Assembly: GCF_900107435.1 (NCBI RefSeq) | Contig: NZ_FNPZ01000006.1 | Span: forward strand, 1-64,000 | Length of the DNA stretch: 64,000 nt | Direction: 5' to 3' | From: Herbiconiux ginsengi | GTDB taxonomy: Bacteria > Actinomycetota > Actinomycetes > Actinomycetales > Microbacteriaceae | In this document: positions 1-8,727 of the stretch, in pieces | How positions within the stretch are numbered: the stretch's first letter is position 1 | Layout of the letters: the number at the start of each line of letters is the position of its first letter | Notes under the pieces: model-generated | The model's input: only the letters and a program-made list of their open reading frames with translations | What the model was told of the DNA's origin: nothing | Database searches by the model: none | Program-made: the position numbers and the translations under genes

Positions 1-453
1 CCACACGCCGATCCCGATGCCGAGCGCCACCGAGACCGCTTCGATCACGACGCCCTGAACGAGCGCGTCGAGTCCGCCACCGAGGCTGACCCAGAACCCC
101 GCGGAGACTCCCGCAGCCATCACCACGCAGGTGAGGATCGGGCGCCGCAGCGATCCGCCGGGGCAGAGCGCCCAGATCATCGGAAAGGCGATGCACTGCA
201 GCGTCGCCACGTTGGGGGAGAGCCCGGTGCCGACCGACACGGTCACGATCACCGCGACGATCGTCGGTGTCGCCCAGCGCGAATCGTGGAGCGCGCGGCG
301 CCCGACCAGTGCATAGAACACCCCGAAGGCGGCGAGCAGGGCGAGCGCGGCCGGCGTCGTCCAGGCCGGAGGCACGGGGGTGCTCGCCGCGAGCACGCCC
401 ACCACGAGGAGCGCGCCCGCGACCGACACGTGCCACCAGCGGTTGCGGTTCAT
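1..453 (-). CDS. Sensor histidine kinase, N-terminal membrane part (partial)
   Basis: Reads leftwards off the window edge, so only about 151 N-terminal residues are seen. The start ATG (453-451) opens MNRNRWWHVSVAG and is followed by several hydrophobic segments, with little soluble sequence. No kinase motif (H-box, N-box) lies inside the window. The call rests on context: the gene follows an ABC-2 exporter ATPase and permease on the same strand with a 55 bp gap. In actinobacteria such pairs are commonly followed by a NarL-type sensor kinase with a multi-membrane-span N-terminus, and then by its response regulator. It could instead be another polytopic membrane protein. The membrane topology is seen directly; the kinase function is inferred. 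Confidence 0.5.
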   Translation of the reverse strand, partial: MNRNRWWHVSVAGALLVVGVLAASTPVPPAWTTPAALALLAAFGVFYALVGRRALHDSRWATPTIVAVIVTVSVGTGLSPNVATLQCIAFPMIWALCPGGSLRRPILTCVVMAAGVSAGFWVSLGGGLDALVQGVVIEAVSVALGIGIGVW

Positions 454-508
454 GGGCCAACCCTATTCATACGCGGCGTGCGGGTTCGACGGGCGGCGCA
501 TCCGCCGG

Positions 509-1387
509 TCAGCTGTCCTTGCGGATCCAGCGGAACGTCACCCGGCAGACCACGAGCCCCACCACCAGCCAGATGCCGAGCGCGATGGCCACGCCCGGGA
601 GGTTCCAGCTGCCGCCCGCCTCGGCCGAGGCGAAGGAATCGGGGAGCAGCGCCGCCCGCATGCCCTGGGCGATCCACTTCAGCGGGAAGATGCTCGCGAT
701 GTTCTGCAGCCACTCCGGCAGCAGCGCGAAGCTGAGGTAGACGCCGGAGATGAACTGCAGCACCAGGAGCGGCGGGATGATGACCGCCGAGGCGCTCTTG
801 CCCGAGCGGGGCAGCCGCGAGATCGCGATGCCGAGCACGGCTGCCGTGACGATGCCGAGGAGGTACACCCAGACGAAGGTGAGCCACTTCGCGGGTTCGG
901 TCGGCAGCGCCACCCCGAACGCCACCCGGGCGAGCAGTAGGAGGAGGATCACCTGCGCCAGCGAGGTGACGAGCACCTGCCCCATCTTGCCGATGAAGTA
1001 GGAGATGACGGGCAGGGGAGTGCCGGCCAGGCGTTTGAGGGTGCCGTCGCCGCGTTCCATGGCGATGTCGACGCCCAGGTTCTGCACGCCGCTCAGCAGG
1101 ATTCCCGCGGCGATCATGCCGGGCAGGTAGTAGGCGGCCTGGCTGATGCCACCCGAGCCGTCGGGATTCGCGCCCACGTTGCCGAGGCCGCCGAACGCGA
1201 CCGAGAAGATGCCGAGCAGCACCACAGGAAAGAGGAACGTGAAGAACACGGTGTCGCCGGCGCGGAAGTAGAGCTTCGTCTCGTAGCCGATACGGCGCAC
1301 GCCGAGCCGCAGGGCGCGCAGGGGGCCGAAATGCGATTCGCGCGTGGTGCCGGTGAGAGGGCCCGGAGTGAGGATCGTGGTGCTCAT
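509..1387 (-). CDS. ABC-2 type transporter permease
   Basis: Membrane subunit (292 aa) of an ABC exporter, probably for a drug, lipid or antimicrobial compound. A soluble N-terminus of about 40 residues is followed by about six hydrophobic segments, including the family-typical YLPGMIAAGILLSG stretch and the motif MERGDGTLKRLAGTPL, characteristic of ABC-2 permeases of the DrrB/YadH type. Its ATG overlaps the stop of the upstream ATPase gene by 4 nt (ATGA), so the two are translationally coupled and form one transporter. The open frame extends further upstream, but that extension only reads through the ATPase gene in another frame. The substrate cannot be told from sequence. Confidence 0.9.
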   Translation of the reverse strand: MSTTILTPGPLTGTTRESHFGPLRALRLGVRRIGYETKLYFRAGDTVFFTFLFPVVLLGIFSVAFGGLGNVGANPDGSGGISQAAYYLPGMIAAGILLSGVQNLGVDIAMERGDGTLKRLAGTPLPVISYFIGKMGQVLVTSLAQVILLLLLARVAFGVALPTEPAKWLTFVWVYLLGIVTAAVLGIAISRLPRSGKSASAVIIPPLLVLQFISGVYLSFALLPEWLQNIASIFPLKWIAQGMRAALLPDSFASAEAGGSWNLPGVAIALGIWLVVGLVVCRVTFRWIRKDS

Positions 1388-2265
1388 GCTGCCGCCTCCG
1401 CTTCTGCCGCGCCCACGAGCTCGAGATAGATGTCTTCGAGCGACGGGCGGATGACTTCGAGCTCGGCCGGTTCGCCGTGCTCGGCCACGAGACCCGCGAC
1501 GAAGCGTGCCGGTTCGAGGGTGCGCTGCTCGCGCACCGCGCTTGACTCGGTCTCGCGCCAGCGCACCAGCGGCACGCGCGCCTCCGCCGAGCCGAGTTCG
1601 TGCACCGGCCCGATGTCGATCAGCCGGCCGCCCGCGATCACGGCTGCGCGATCGCTGAGCTGGGCGGCCTCGTCGAGGTAGTGGGTGGTGAGCACGATCG
1701 TGGTGCCCTCGCGCGAGAGCGTGCGGATCAGTTCCCAGAACTGCCGCCGGGCCTCCGGATCGAAGCCCGTGGTCGGCTCGTCGAGAAAGAGCAGCTCGGG
1801 CCGGCCGATCACACCGAGCGCGACATCCACTCGCCGGCGCTGACCACCGGAGAGTGACTTGATGCGCGTCTTGTCCTTCTGCTCGAGCCCCACGGCGGCG
1901 ATCACCTCGTCGACGTCGCGCGGATGCGGGTAGAGGCCCGCGAAGTGGGTGAGCTGCTCGCGCACGGTGACGTTGCCGCTCTCGCCGGTCTGCTGCAGCA
2001 CGATGCCGATGCGGGCCTTCCACTCCAGAGTGGCGTGCCGCGGGTCGGCGCCCAGCACGCTCACCTCGCCACCGCTGCGCTCGCGGTAGCCCTCGAGGAT
2101 CTCGACGGTGGTGCTCTTGCCGGCGCCGTTCGGGCCGAGCAGCGCGAAGGTCTCACCGCGGGCGATCTCGAAGCCGATGCCGTCGACGGCGGTGAAGCTG
2201 CCGTAGCTCTTGCGGAGTCCGTCGACGGTGACCGCCGGTCCGGAGCCGCGATGCGAAGAAGTCAT
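1384..2265 (-). CDS. ABC transporter ATP-binding protein (ABC-2 exporter)
   Basis: Cytoplasmic ATPase (293 aa) that powers the permease encoded immediately downstream. Walker A is GPNGAGKST, the signature is LSGGQRRR, Walker B ends LLFLDEPT, and the switch His is in LTTHYLDEA. The C-terminal 70 residues (SLEDIYLELVG) resemble the tail of DrrA/CcmA-like drug-export ATPases. The start chosen is the ATG of MTSSHRGSG just before the conserved beta strand; an in-frame ATG 60 nt further upstream would add a tail of no clear homology. It is the first gene of a minus-strand operon ATPase-permease-kinase, consistent with a stress- or antibiotic-sensing export module. Confidence 0.92.
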   Translation of the reverse strand: MTSSHRGSGPAVTVDGLRKSYGSFTAVDGIGFEIARGETFALLGPNGAGKSTTVEILEGYRERSGGEVSVLGADPRHATLEWKARIGIVLQQTGESGNVTVREQLTHFAGLYPHPRDVDEVIAAVGLEQKDKTRIKSLSGGQRRRVDVALGVIGRPELLFLDEPTTGFDPEARRQFWELIRTLSREGTTIVLTTHYLDEAAQLSDRAAVIAGGRLIDIGPVHELGSAEARVPLVRWRETESSAVREQRTLEPARFVAGLVAEHGEPAELEVIRPSLEDIYLELVGAAEAEAAA

Positions 2266-2365
2266 GCTCCCATGCTCGCCACTCAGGCGCGCGGGCACCA
2301 GCCGTCGGCGGCCGGATTCCCGCATCCCCCGATCGGTGGATGCGCGGCGCGCGCCCCGACGACGG

Positions 2366-3565
2366 CTACGCGAAGAGCTTCTGCAGGCGGGCCACGCCTT
2401 CGGCCAGCGCGTCGTCGCCCAGCGCGTACGACAGGCGCAGGAATCCGCTCGGACCGAAGGCCTCCCCGGGAACCGTGGCCACCTCCACCTGGTCGAGGAT
2501 GAGGTCGGCGAGTTCGAGCGAGCTCGTCGGGGTCACCCCGCCCCAGGTGCGGCCGAGCAGCCCCGTGACATCCGGGTACACGTAGAAGGCGCCCTCGGGC
2601 AGAGGGGTGTGCACGCCGTCGATCCGGTTGAGTCCCTCGACGATCAGCTTGCGACGCCGATCGTAGGTGGCGCGCATCACGTCGACCGTGTCCTGCGGCC
2701 CGGTCAGCGCCGCGATCGCCGCACGCTGCGAGACGTTCGCGACGTTCGAGGTCATGTGCGATTGCAGGTTCGAGGCGGCCTTGATGGCGTCGAGCGGGCC
2801 GACCATCCAGCCCACCCGCCATCCGGTCATCGCGTAGGTCTTCGCAACGCCGTTCACCAGCAGGGTGCGGTCGGCGAGGGCCGGCACCGCGTCGACGATC
2901 GACACGGCAGTGAGGCCGTCGTAGACCAGGTTCTGGTAGATCTCGTCGCTGACCACCCAGAGGCCGTGCTCCTCGGCCCACTCGCCGATCGCCTTGGTCT
3001 GCTCGGGGGAGTAGACGGCGCCGGTGGGGTTCGAAGGCGAGACGAACAGCAGCACCTTGGTCCGCTCCGTGCGGGCGGCCTCGAGCTGCTCGACGGTCAC
3101 CAGGTAGTCCTGGTCGCTGCCGGCGAAGACCTGCACCGGAACGCCGCCGGCGAGGGCGATGGCTTCGGGATAGGTCGTCCAGAACGGTGTGGGCACGAGC
3201 ACCTCGTCGCCCGGGTCGAGCAGCGTCGCGAAGGCTTCGTAGACGGCCTGCTTGCCGCCGTTGGTCACGATCACCTGGGCCGGCGAGACCTCCAGGCCGC
3301 TGTCGCGGAGGGTCTTCGCGGCGATGGCCTCGCGCAGTTCGGGGAGACCGGCGGCGGGCGTGTACCGATAGTTCTTCGGATCGTGCACCGCGGCCGCGGC
3401 CGCCTCCACGATGTGCTCGGGCGTCGGGAAGTCGGGCTCCCCCGCGGCGTAGCTCACGACGGGCCGGCCGGCGGCCTGGAGGGCCTTGGCCTTCGCGTCG
3501 ACCTTGAGGGTCGCCGACTCGGCGATGGATGCGATTCTGTGCGAGATGCGTGGATGGTCCGTCAC
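2366..3565 (-). CDS. Pyridoxal-phosphate aspartate aminotransferase (class I/II)
   Basis: A 399-residue fold-type I aminotransferase of the subgroup Ib aspartate/prephenate aminotransferases. It probably moves the amino group between aspartate (or glutamate) and 2-oxo acids in the cytosol. Seen in the sequence: the substrate-contacting [12 protein letters not shown] near residue 38, the [11 protein letters not shown] motif near residue 176, the PLP-contacting D207 in VVSDEIY, the Schiff-base lysine K242 in [15 protein letters not shown], and a C-terminal FLRLSYAL arginine. Length is normal. Genes of this family often lie just upstream of secE-nusG in actinobacteria, as here. Exact substrate preference (Asp versus prephenate) is not resolved. 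Confidence 0.9.
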   Translation of the reverse strand: MTDHPRISHRIASIAESATLKVDAKAKALQAAGRPVVSYAAGEPDFPTPEHIVEAAAAAVHDPKNYRYTPAAGLPELREAIAAKTLRDSGLEVSPAQVIVTNGGKQAVYEAFATLLDPGDEVLVPTPFWTTYPEAIALAGGVPVQVFAGSDQDYLVTVEQLEAARTERTKVLLFVSPSNPTGAVYSPEQTKAIGEWAEEHGLWVVSDEIYQNLVYDGLTAVSIVDAVPALADRTLLVNGVAKTYAMTGWRVGWMVGPLDAIKAASNLQSHMTSNVANVSQRAAIAALTGPQDTVDVMRATYDRRRKLIVEGLNRIDGVHTPLPEGAFYVYPDVTGLLGRTWGGVTPTSSLELADLILDQVEVATVPGEAFGPSGFLRLSYALGDDALAEGVARLQKLFA

Positions 3566-3575
3566 GCGTTACAGC

Positions 3576-4196
3576 CTACTTAGTGAGAACCGGGAAAGCC
3601 TCGGTGAGGGCGCTGATGATGGACTGGATGGCGATCGAGAGCAGGAGCAGCCCGAAGATACGGGTCACGATACTCATCCCGGTCGGCTTCACCACGCGGG
3701 CGACCTCCGGGGCGAAGAAGAGCGCGACGGTGATCACGGCTGCGACGAGGAGGTTGATGCCCACACCCGCGAGCAGGTCGATCGGACTCGGGTAGTCATC
3801 GGCGAAGGTGATCACCAGGCTGATCGCGCCGGGCCCGGCGATCAGCGGGATCGCGAGCGGTACGACCACCGGCGACTGCGAATCCGACACCGTCACCACG
3901 TTCTCCTTGGCCGTGAGCATGGCCCAGCCGATGGACGCGACGAGCAGGTTCCCGGCGATGCGGAAGGAGGTGAGATCGATACCGAAGGCCTCGAGGATGA
4001 ATTTGCCGGCCAGCAGCGACACGGTCAGCACCGCGAACACCGCGATGCCCACCAGGAAGCCGATCCGCCGTTGCCGGGCGCGGTCGAAGTCCTTCGTGAG
4101 GTTGAGGAAGATCGGCAGGCTGCCGATGGGGTTCGCGATCGTCAGCAACGCGATGGCGCTGGTGACGATCGTCGGGGCGCTGATGACGTCGTTCAC
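3576..4196 (-). CDS. MarC family integral membrane protein
   Basis: A 206-residue inner-membrane protein with about six transmembrane segments. Recognised by the MarC-type signature TIANPIGSLPIFLNLT near the N-terminus and by VPLAIPLIAGPGAIS around residue 115. Family members have no firmly established function; the old link to multiple antibiotic resistance was not upheld. The GTG start overlaps the stop of the upstream AI-2E-type permease gene (GTGA), giving translational coupling, and the gene ends 10 bp before the aminotransferase stop region. The longer open frame upstream is a shadow of the permease gene. Confidence 0.85.
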   Translation of the reverse strand: MNDVISAPTIVTSAIALLTIANPIGSLPIFLNLTKDFDRARQRRIGFLVGIAVFAVLTVSLLAGKFILEAFGIDLTSFRIAGNLLVASIGWAMLTAKENVVTVSDSQSPVVVPLAIPLIAGPGAISLVITFADDYPSPIDLLAGVGINLLVAAVITVALFFAPEVARVVKPTGMSIVTRIFGLLLLSIAIQSIISALTEAFPVLTK

Positions 4197-5239
4197 GACA
4201 GCGCCTGGCGGGGCACCACGACCTGCTTGATGATGATGAGCATCGACGCCACGACGGGCACCGCGATCAGGGCGCCGAGCACGCCGAGCAGCGTTCCGCC
4301 CACCAGTGCTCCGATCACCACCAGGATGCCCGGCACGTCCACCGCCTTGTTCATGATGCGCGGGCTGAACACGTATGCCTCGACCTGCATGTACACGAGG
4401 AAGTAGATGCCGATGGCGATGGCGGTCACGGGAGACACGGTGAGCGCGAAGAGGGTGATGAGGATCGCGCTGATCACGGTGCCGACCAGCGGGATGAGCG
4501 CGAGCAGGAACGCGACCACGGCGAGTGCTCCCGCGTAGGGCACGCCGATGATCATCATCGCGATGAATCCGAAGACGCCGTTGGTGGCGGCGAGGATCAC
4601 CTGCCCGCTCACGTACTTGCCGATCGACCGCACGATCTGTTCGGAGATGGCGACGACGCCTTCGCGCTTGGACATCGGCACCAGCACGTAGAAGCTGTTC
4701 TTCACCGCCTCGAGCGAACCGAGGAAGAACAGGGTGAGCACGAGCACCAGGATGCCGGCCGAGATGCCGTTGATGAGCGCGAGACCGACTTTCAGCACCC
4801 CGCCGCCCAAGGCGGCGAGATTGCCGGGATCGGTGAGGTAGTTGTCGAGGTCTTGGACGAGCTTCTGCGTGTCGACCGAGCTGCCGAAGATGTCGGTGAA
4901 CCAGGTCGACTGGGTGGCGGCTTTGACCGTGTCGGGCAGGCTGGAGATCAGCTCGGTGGTCTGGTCGACCACGGCCGGGATCACGAGGAAGAACACCGCG
5001 ACGGCGAAGGCGATCACGAGAACGAACACGATCACGATCGACCATCCGCGCGGGATGTGACGCCGTGTGAGCCAGCGCACCAGGGGGTCGAGCCCGAGCG
5101 CGAGGAACAGGGACGCCATGATGCAGATGACCACGGTCGACAACTGCACGAAAGCGAAGCCCAGCGCGAACGCGACCAAGCCGCCCAGGGTGGCGATGAA
5201 TCCGATCCGGAACGCGCCTGTCGTCATCTTGTTCCCCAT
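4193..5239 (-). CDS. AI-2E family transporter (PerM-like)
   Basis: Polytopic membrane protein (348 aa) of the AI-2E/PerM family, whose members export small molecules or act as ion antiporters; the substrate here is unknown. Two N-terminal membrane segments, a soluble region with SSLPDTVKAA, then five or more C-terminal segments including the conserved AGALAVVAFLLALIPLVGTVISA-type stretch and PRIMNKAVDVPGIL. The first ATG (MGNKM) was taken. The second ATG, 12 nt downstream, has a GGGGA ribosome-binding site 5 nt before it and is an equally good start. Its divergent neighbour is the tRNA-Trp/secE transcription unit. Confidence 0.85.
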   Translation of the reverse strand: MGNKMTTGAFRIGFIATLGGLVAFALGFAFVQLSTVVICIMASLFLALGLDPLVRWLTRRHIPRGWSIVIVFVLVIAFAVAVFFLVIPAVVDQTTELISSLPDTVKAATQSTWFTDIFGSSVDTQKLVQDLDNYLTDPGNLAALGGGVLKVGLALINGISAGILVLVLTLFFLGSLEAVKNSFYVLVPMSKREGVVAISEQIVRSIGKYVSGQVILAATNGVFGFIAMMIIGVPYAGALAVVAFLLALIPLVGTVISAILITLFALTVSPVTAIAIGIYFLVYMQVEAYVFSPRIMNKAVDVPGILVVIGALVGGTLLGVLGALIAVPVVASMLIIIKQVVVPRQALS

Positions 5240-5249
5240 TTCGCTGCCT

Positions 5250-5278
5250 TTGCGGTCCCACCGGAAGTGACTTACACT
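5250..5278 (+). promoter_or_regulatory. Candidate promoter of tRNA-Trp-secE-nusG
   Basis: A -35 like TTGCGG (5250-5255), 17 bp spacing, and -10 TACACT (5273-5278) face the tRNA gene. This predicts a leader of about 90 nt ahead of the tRNA. Weak consensus match, assigned by eye. Confidence 0.4.
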
Positions 5279-5377
5279 GTGTGTCGGTGGTTGAAATCTG
5301 CCAAGCTTTTCTATGCCTATTTTCTGGCGCTGAATCCTCAGAGTGAGTGTAGCGAAGCTGTGCTGTTTTCAATGCTT

Positions 5378-5450
5378 AGGGCGGTGGCTCAATTGGTAGA
5401 GCAGCGGTCTCCAAAACCGCAGGTTGCAGGTTCGAGTCCTGTCCGCCCTG
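5378..5450 (+). tRNA. tRNA-Trp (anticodon CCA)
   Basis: Seventy-three nucleotides fold into a full cloverleaf. The acceptor arm AGGGCGG (5378-5384) pairs with CCGCCCT (5443-5449), with discriminator G at 5450. The D-arm contains GGCTCAATTGGTAGAGC, the anticodon arm reads GCGGTCTCCAAAACCGC with anticodon CCA, and the T-arm carries GGTTCGAGTCC. The 3' CCA is not encoded. tRNA-Trp immediately before secE is the standard actinobacterial arrangement, and the two are probably co-transcribed. Confidence 0.97.
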
Positions 5451-5477
5451 CTCCTGTTTGTGAAAGGTACTGACACG

Positions 5478-5750
5478 GTGGCACGAAAAGTAATCGACGA
5501 ACCTTCCGAGGACGTCGTCGAGAACGCCAAGAAGGAGCGGGCGGCACGGCGCAACCCGTTCGCCCGTATCGTCCTGTTCATCAGGCAGGTCATCACCGAG
5601 CTCAAGAAGGTCGTCACCCCCACCCGGCGTGAGTTGATCAGCTACACGCTGGTGGTGCTCGTGTTCGTCGTCATCATGATGGCGATCGTCGTGGGGCTCG
5701 ACACCCTGTTCGGCTGGCTCGCGATCGTGGTGTTCGGAACGCCTTCCTGA
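5478..5750 (+). CDS. secE: Preprotein translocase subunit SecE
   Basis: Small essential subunit (90 aa) of the SecYEG protein-conducting channel in the cytoplasmic membrane. A charged N-terminal tail (ARKVIDEPSEDVVENAKKE) is followed by the conserved amphipathic helix RIVLFIRQVITELKKVVTPTRRELI and one transmembrane helix (LVVLVFVVIMMAIVVGL). The start is GTG at 5478, supported by GAAAGG at 5462-5467. A longer frame from 5424 runs back into the tRNA and was rejected. Followed by nusG after 52 bp, as in nearly all bacteria. Confidence 0.95.
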   Translation: MARKVIDEPSEDVVENAKKERAARRNPFARIVLFIRQVITELKKVVTPTRRELISYTLVVLVFVVIMMAIVVGLDTLFGWLAIVVFGTPS

Positions 5751-5802
5751 TCTCCCCGCATTCAACAGCGGCCCTACCAAGCTAAGAAGTGGAACGAATT
5801 TA

Positions 5803-6696
5803 GTGTCTGACGCAAAGCCCGAAGAAGCCGGTGTCCCGGCTGACCTCGACGCCCTCCTGGAGGCGATCGACGAGGCAGCCGACCCCGAGGCCGACGCGGT
5901 CGTCGACGATGCACTGAACATCGACGACTTCGACGAGGCCGCCGCGGTGCTCGACGTTCTCGAAGACCCCGATGCCGAAGTCGCCGATCAGCCGGTCGAC
6001 GAGACCGCTGCCGACGTGGATGCGGATGCCGCGGCTGCCGACGCCGAGTCGGCCGACGACGAAGAGGCTCCCGAGGCCGACCCCTACGACGCGTTCCGCG
6101 CCGAGCTGCGGTCGCTCCCCGGCAAGTGGTACGTCATCCACTCCTACGCCGGCTTCGAGAAGCGCGTGAAGTCGAACATCGAGAGCCGCAAGACCTCGAT
6201 GGGCATGGAGGACTTCGTCTTCCAGGTCGAGGTTCCGATGGAAGACGTGGTCGAGATCAAGAACGGCCAGCGCAAGCTCGTGACCCGCGTGCGCATCCCG
6301 GGCTACGTGCTCGTGCGCATGTTCCTCAACGAGGACAGCTGGTCGGTCGTGCGGCACACGCCCGGCGTCACCGGCTTCGTGGGCAACTCGCACAATCCGA
6401 CGCCGCTGCGCTTCGAGGAGGCCTTCAACATGTTGAAGAGCCTCGTCGAGGTCAAGGAGGTGCCGACCGCGAAGTCCGCCGGCGGCAAGGGCGGCAAGGC
6501 CGTCTCGCGCACCATCCCCGCCGAGGTCGACTTCGAGATCGGCGAGACCATCACGATCAAGGAGGGCTCGTTCGCGGGTCTGCCCGGATCGATCAGCGAG
6601 ATCAAGCCCGAGAGCGGCAAGCTCACGGTTCTCGTCTCGCTCTTCGAGCGTGAGACTCCCGTTGAGCTCTCGTTCGACCAAGTGACCAAGCTGTAG
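5803..6696 (+). CDS. nusG: Transcription termination/antitermination factor NusG
   Basis: Transcription elongation factor that binds RNA polymerase and couples it to Rho or to the ribosome. The protein has 297 residues, against about 180 in E. coli, because of a roughly 100-residue acidic N-terminal extension rich in Asp, Glu and Ala, typical of actinobacteria. The NGN domain follows (KWYVIHSYAGFEKRVKSNIE, near residue 108), then a KOW domain (ETITIKEGSFAGLPGSI, near residue 248). The start is GTG at 5803. It lies between secE and rplK, its normal position. Confidence 0.96.
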   Translation: MSDAKPEEAGVPADLDALLEAIDEAADPEADAVVDDALNIDDFDEAAAVLDVLEDPDAEVADQPVDETAADVDADAAAADAESADDEEAPEADPYDAFRAELRSLPGKWYVIHSYAGFEKRVKSNIESRKTSMGMEDFVFQVEVPMEDVVEIKNGQRKLVTRVRIPGYVLVRMFLNEDSWSVVRHTPGVTGFVGNSHNPTPLRFEEAFNMLKSLVEVKEVPTAKSAGGKGGKAVSRTIPAEVDFEIGETITIKEGSFAGLPGSISEIKPESGKLTVLVSLFERETPVELSFDQVTKL

Positions 6697-6707
6697 CCGT
6701 TTTCGGC

Positions 6708-6713
6708 TAAAAT
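6708..6713 (+). promoter_or_regulatory. Possible -10 element for rplKA
   Basis: TAAAAT lies 12 bp past the nusG stop, in an otherwise GC-rich gap of 116 bp. No convincing -35 was found at 16-18 bp spacing, so a separate rplKA promoter is only possible. Confidence 0.3.
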
Positions 6714-6743
6714 GTTTCGGTTGCCTTCACGGGCATCCGATCA

Positions 6744-6773
6744 CCACCACTGCAGGGAGAAGCCCTGTGGTGG
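6744..6773 (+). promoter_or_regulatory. Hairpin in the rplK 5' leader (candidate L1-binding site)
   Basis: CCACCAC (6744-6750) and AGGG (6754-6757) pair with CCCT (6763-6766) and GTGGTGG (6767-6773), leaving a three-base bulge (TGC) and a five-base loop. In many bacteria ribosomal protein L1 represses its own rplK-rplA mRNA through a structure at this place. The hairpin is seen; its role as the L1 target is inferred from position. Confidence 0.45.
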
Positions 6774-6812
6774 GAGCGCCGCCTTCGTGCGGCTCGACAG
6801 AGAAGAGAAGAA

Positions 6813-7244
6813 ATGGCACCGAAGAAGAAGGTCACAGGTCTGATCAAGCTTCAGATCCAGGCCGGCGCCGCCAACCCCGCACCGCCCATCGGGCCGGCGC
6901 TGGGTCAGCACGGCGTCAACATCATGGAGTTCTGCAAGGCGTACAACGCCGCGACCGAGTCGCAGCGCGGCAATGTCATCCCGGTCGAGATCACGGTCTA
7001 CGAAGACCGCTCGTTCACCTTCATCCTGAAGACCCCGCCCGCTGCGGAGCTCATCAAGAAGGCCGCCGGCGTCGCCAAGGGCTCCTCCACTCCGCACACC
7101 GTCAAGGTCGCGAAGCTCACCCGTGAGCAGGTGCGTCAGATCGCCGAGCAGAAGCAGGTCGACCTGAACGCCAACGACATCGAGGCTGCAGAGAAGATCA
7201 TCGCCGGCACCGCCCGTTCCATGGGCATCACGGTCGAGGCATAA
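6813..7244 (+). CDS. rplK: 50S ribosomal protein L11
   Basis: Ribosomal protein L11 (143 aa), part of the GTPase-associated centre on 23S rRNA and needed for the stringent response and factor binding. Full length. The N-terminal domain contains the typical [16 protein letters not shown]-like segment ([19 protein letters not shown]), and the C-terminal rRNA-binding domain contains the family sequence with [17 protein letters not shown] and GTARSMGI. It lies upstream of rplA with a 14 nt gap and a strong AAGGAGG-type site before rplA. Confidence 0.98.
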   Translation: MAPKKKVTGLIKLQIQAGAANPAPPIGPALGQHGVNIMEFCKAYNAATESQRGNVIPVEITVYEDRSFTFILKTPPAAELIKKAAGVAKGSSTPHTVKVAKLTREQVRQIAEQKQVDLNANDIEAAEKIIAGTARSMGITVEA

Positions 7245-7258
7245 GGAGGAGGCTGGAA

Positions 7259-7948
7259 ATGGCACAGAAGTCAAAGGCCTACCGGGCCGCGGCCGAGAAG
7301 ATCGAAGCCGGCAAGTACTACACCCCGTCCGAAGCCGTCACGCTCGCGCGTGAGACCGGCTCGGCCAAGTTCGACAGCACCGTCGAGGTCGCGCTCAAGC
7401 TCGGGGTCGACCCGCGCAAGGCCGACCAGATGGTTCGTGGAACCGTCATCCTGCCCCACGGCACGGGCAAGACCGCTCGTGTGATCGTGTTCGCGACGGG
7501 CCCCGCGGCCGAGGCAGCGATCGCTGCCGGCGCCGACGAGGTCGGTGGCGACGACCTGATCGAGAAGGTGGCCGGCGGCTACACCTCGTTCGACTCCGCC
7601 GTCTCGACCCCCGAGCTCATGGGCAAGGTCGGTCGTCTCGGAAAGGTGCTCGGCCCGCGTGGCCTCATGCCCAACCCGAAGACCGGCACCGTGACGCCCG
7701 ACGTCGCGAAGGCCGTCTCCGACATCAAGGGTGGAAAGATCGAGTTCCGCGTCGACAAGCACGCCAACGTGCACTTCGTCGTGGGCAAGGCCGCGTTCAC
7801 CCCCGAGCAGCTCGATGAGAACATCAAGGCTGCCCTCGAAGAGGTGCTCCGCCTGAAGCCGAGCTCCTCGAAGGGCCGCTACATCCAGAAGGGCGCCGTC
7901 TCGACGACCTTCGGCCCGGGCATCCCGCTCGACGTCAACGCGATCTAG
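7259..7948 (+). CDS. rplA: 50S ribosomal protein L1
   Basis: Ribosomal protein L1 (229 aa), which forms the L1 stalk that helps release E-site tRNA and usually represses translation of its own operon. The signature [20 protein letters not shown] is intact near residue 122 and is followed by the GTVTPDV segment. The ribosome-binding site AAGGAGG ends 10 nt before the ATG. It is the last gene of the secE-nusG-rplK-rplA group and is closed by a terminator. Confidence 0.98.
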   Translation: MAQKSKAYRAAAEKIEAGKYYTPSEAVTLARETGSAKFDSTVEVALKLGVDPRKADQMVRGTVILPHGTGKTARVIVFATGPAAEAAIAAGADEVGGDDLIEKVAGGYTSFDSAVSTPELMGKVGRLGKVLGPRGLMPNPKTGTVTPDVAKAVSDIKGGKIEFRVDKHANVHFVVGKAAFTPEQLDENIKAALEEVLRLKPSSSKGRYIQKGAVSTTFGPGIPLDVNAI

Positions 7949-7969
7949 TTCGCACCAGCACCACCTCGG

Positions 7970-7997
7970 AAAGGGCTCGCCTCACGGCGGGCCCTTT
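7970..7997 (+). terminator. Intrinsic terminator after rplA
   Basis: AAAGGGC-CGCC (7970-7981) pairs with GGCG-GCCCTTT (7986-7997) across a four-base loop with one mismatch. The stem's own A and T ends give a short T run (CCCTTTCTG). It sits 21 bp after the rplA stop. Confidence 0.8.
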
Positions 7998-8105
7998 CTG
8001 CGTGTGGTGGACGTCGACGGCGGCGGCGACATCGTCAAGTGTCGTGGAGACGGGGGCCCGGCGGGCCCTCCCGGCATCATCGATGTGCGCCGGTAGCGTG
8101 GAGGA

Positions 8106-8657
8106 ATGGTCACCAGGGTTCGCAGAGCGCGCGTCGAAGACGCCGGGATCGTGTCCGCGGTGGCCGCGGAGACGTTCGAGATGGCGTGTCCTCCCGGCAC
8201 CGCACCGGAGGCGATCGCCGCGTTCATCGCCGAGCACCTTTCCGACACCCGGTTCGCCGGGTATCTCGCCGATCCCGAGCGCAGTGTGATCCTCGCCGAC
8301 GTCGACGGCGAGATCGCCGGATACACGATGCTCGTCGGCGGCGAGCCGATCGACCCGATGGTGGCGGCTGCCGTCGCGGGGCGACCGACCGTCGAGCTGA
8401 GCAAGTGCTACGTGCGCGAGAACTTCCACGGCCACGGCGTCGCCTCGGCGCTCATGGCCGCATCGATCGACACCGCTGCGGGTTCGGGGGCGGCGAGCGT
8501 GTGGCTGGGGGTCAACCAGCAGAACGCGCGTGCGATCCGGTTCTACGAGAAGAGCGGCTTCCGGAAGGTCGGGGTGAAGCACTTCGTCGTCGGCGACGAA
8601 CTGCACGACGACTTCGTTTATGAGCTGGCGCTCGGTGTGGTGTCACTCCCTGAGTAG
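8106..8657 (+). CDS. GNAT family N-acetyltransferase
   Basis: An acyl-CoA-dependent N-acyltransferase of 183 residues; the substrate cannot be assigned. The GNAT fold is recognised by the acetyl-CoA pyrophosphate-binding motif A, ENFHGHGVASALMAA (R/Q-x-x-G-x-A variant, near residue 107), preceded by the beta-4 strand VELSKCYVR. It is followed by WLGVNQQNARAIRFYEKSGFRKVG, the usual motif B with its conserved N-x-x-A-x-x-F-Y-x-x-x-G-F. It stands alone between the rplA terminator and a surface-protein gene. Confidence 0.88.
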   Translation: MVTRVRRARVEDAGIVSAVAAETFEMACPPGTAPEAIAAFIAEHLSDTRFAGYLADPERSVILADVDGEIAGYTMLVGGEPIDPMVAAAVAGRPTVELSKCYVRENFHGHGVASALMAASIDTAAGSGAASVWLGVNQQNARAIRFYEKSGFRKVGVKHFVVGDELHDDFVYELALGVVSLPE

Positions 8658-8667
8658 AAACTACTCA
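8651..8667. repeat. 17-bp perfect palindrome downstream of the GNAT gene
   Basis: TGAGTAG (8651-8657), AAA, CTACTCA (8661-8667). It contains the stop codon of the acetyltransferase and lies 60 bp before the CWB2 gene. It could be an operator for that gene or a weak hairpin; it has no T tract. Confidence 0.45.
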
Positions 8668-8727
8668 TAGCGCCCTGCGCGTGATGGCGACGAGGATAGG
8701 GAGACCGAAACCCGAAAGCCGGTCGCC

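Noticed and set aside
5424-5477. Upstream extension of secE to an ATG at 5424
   Set aside because: It would lie inside the tRNA-Trp T-arm; GTG at 5478 has a proper ribosome-binding site.
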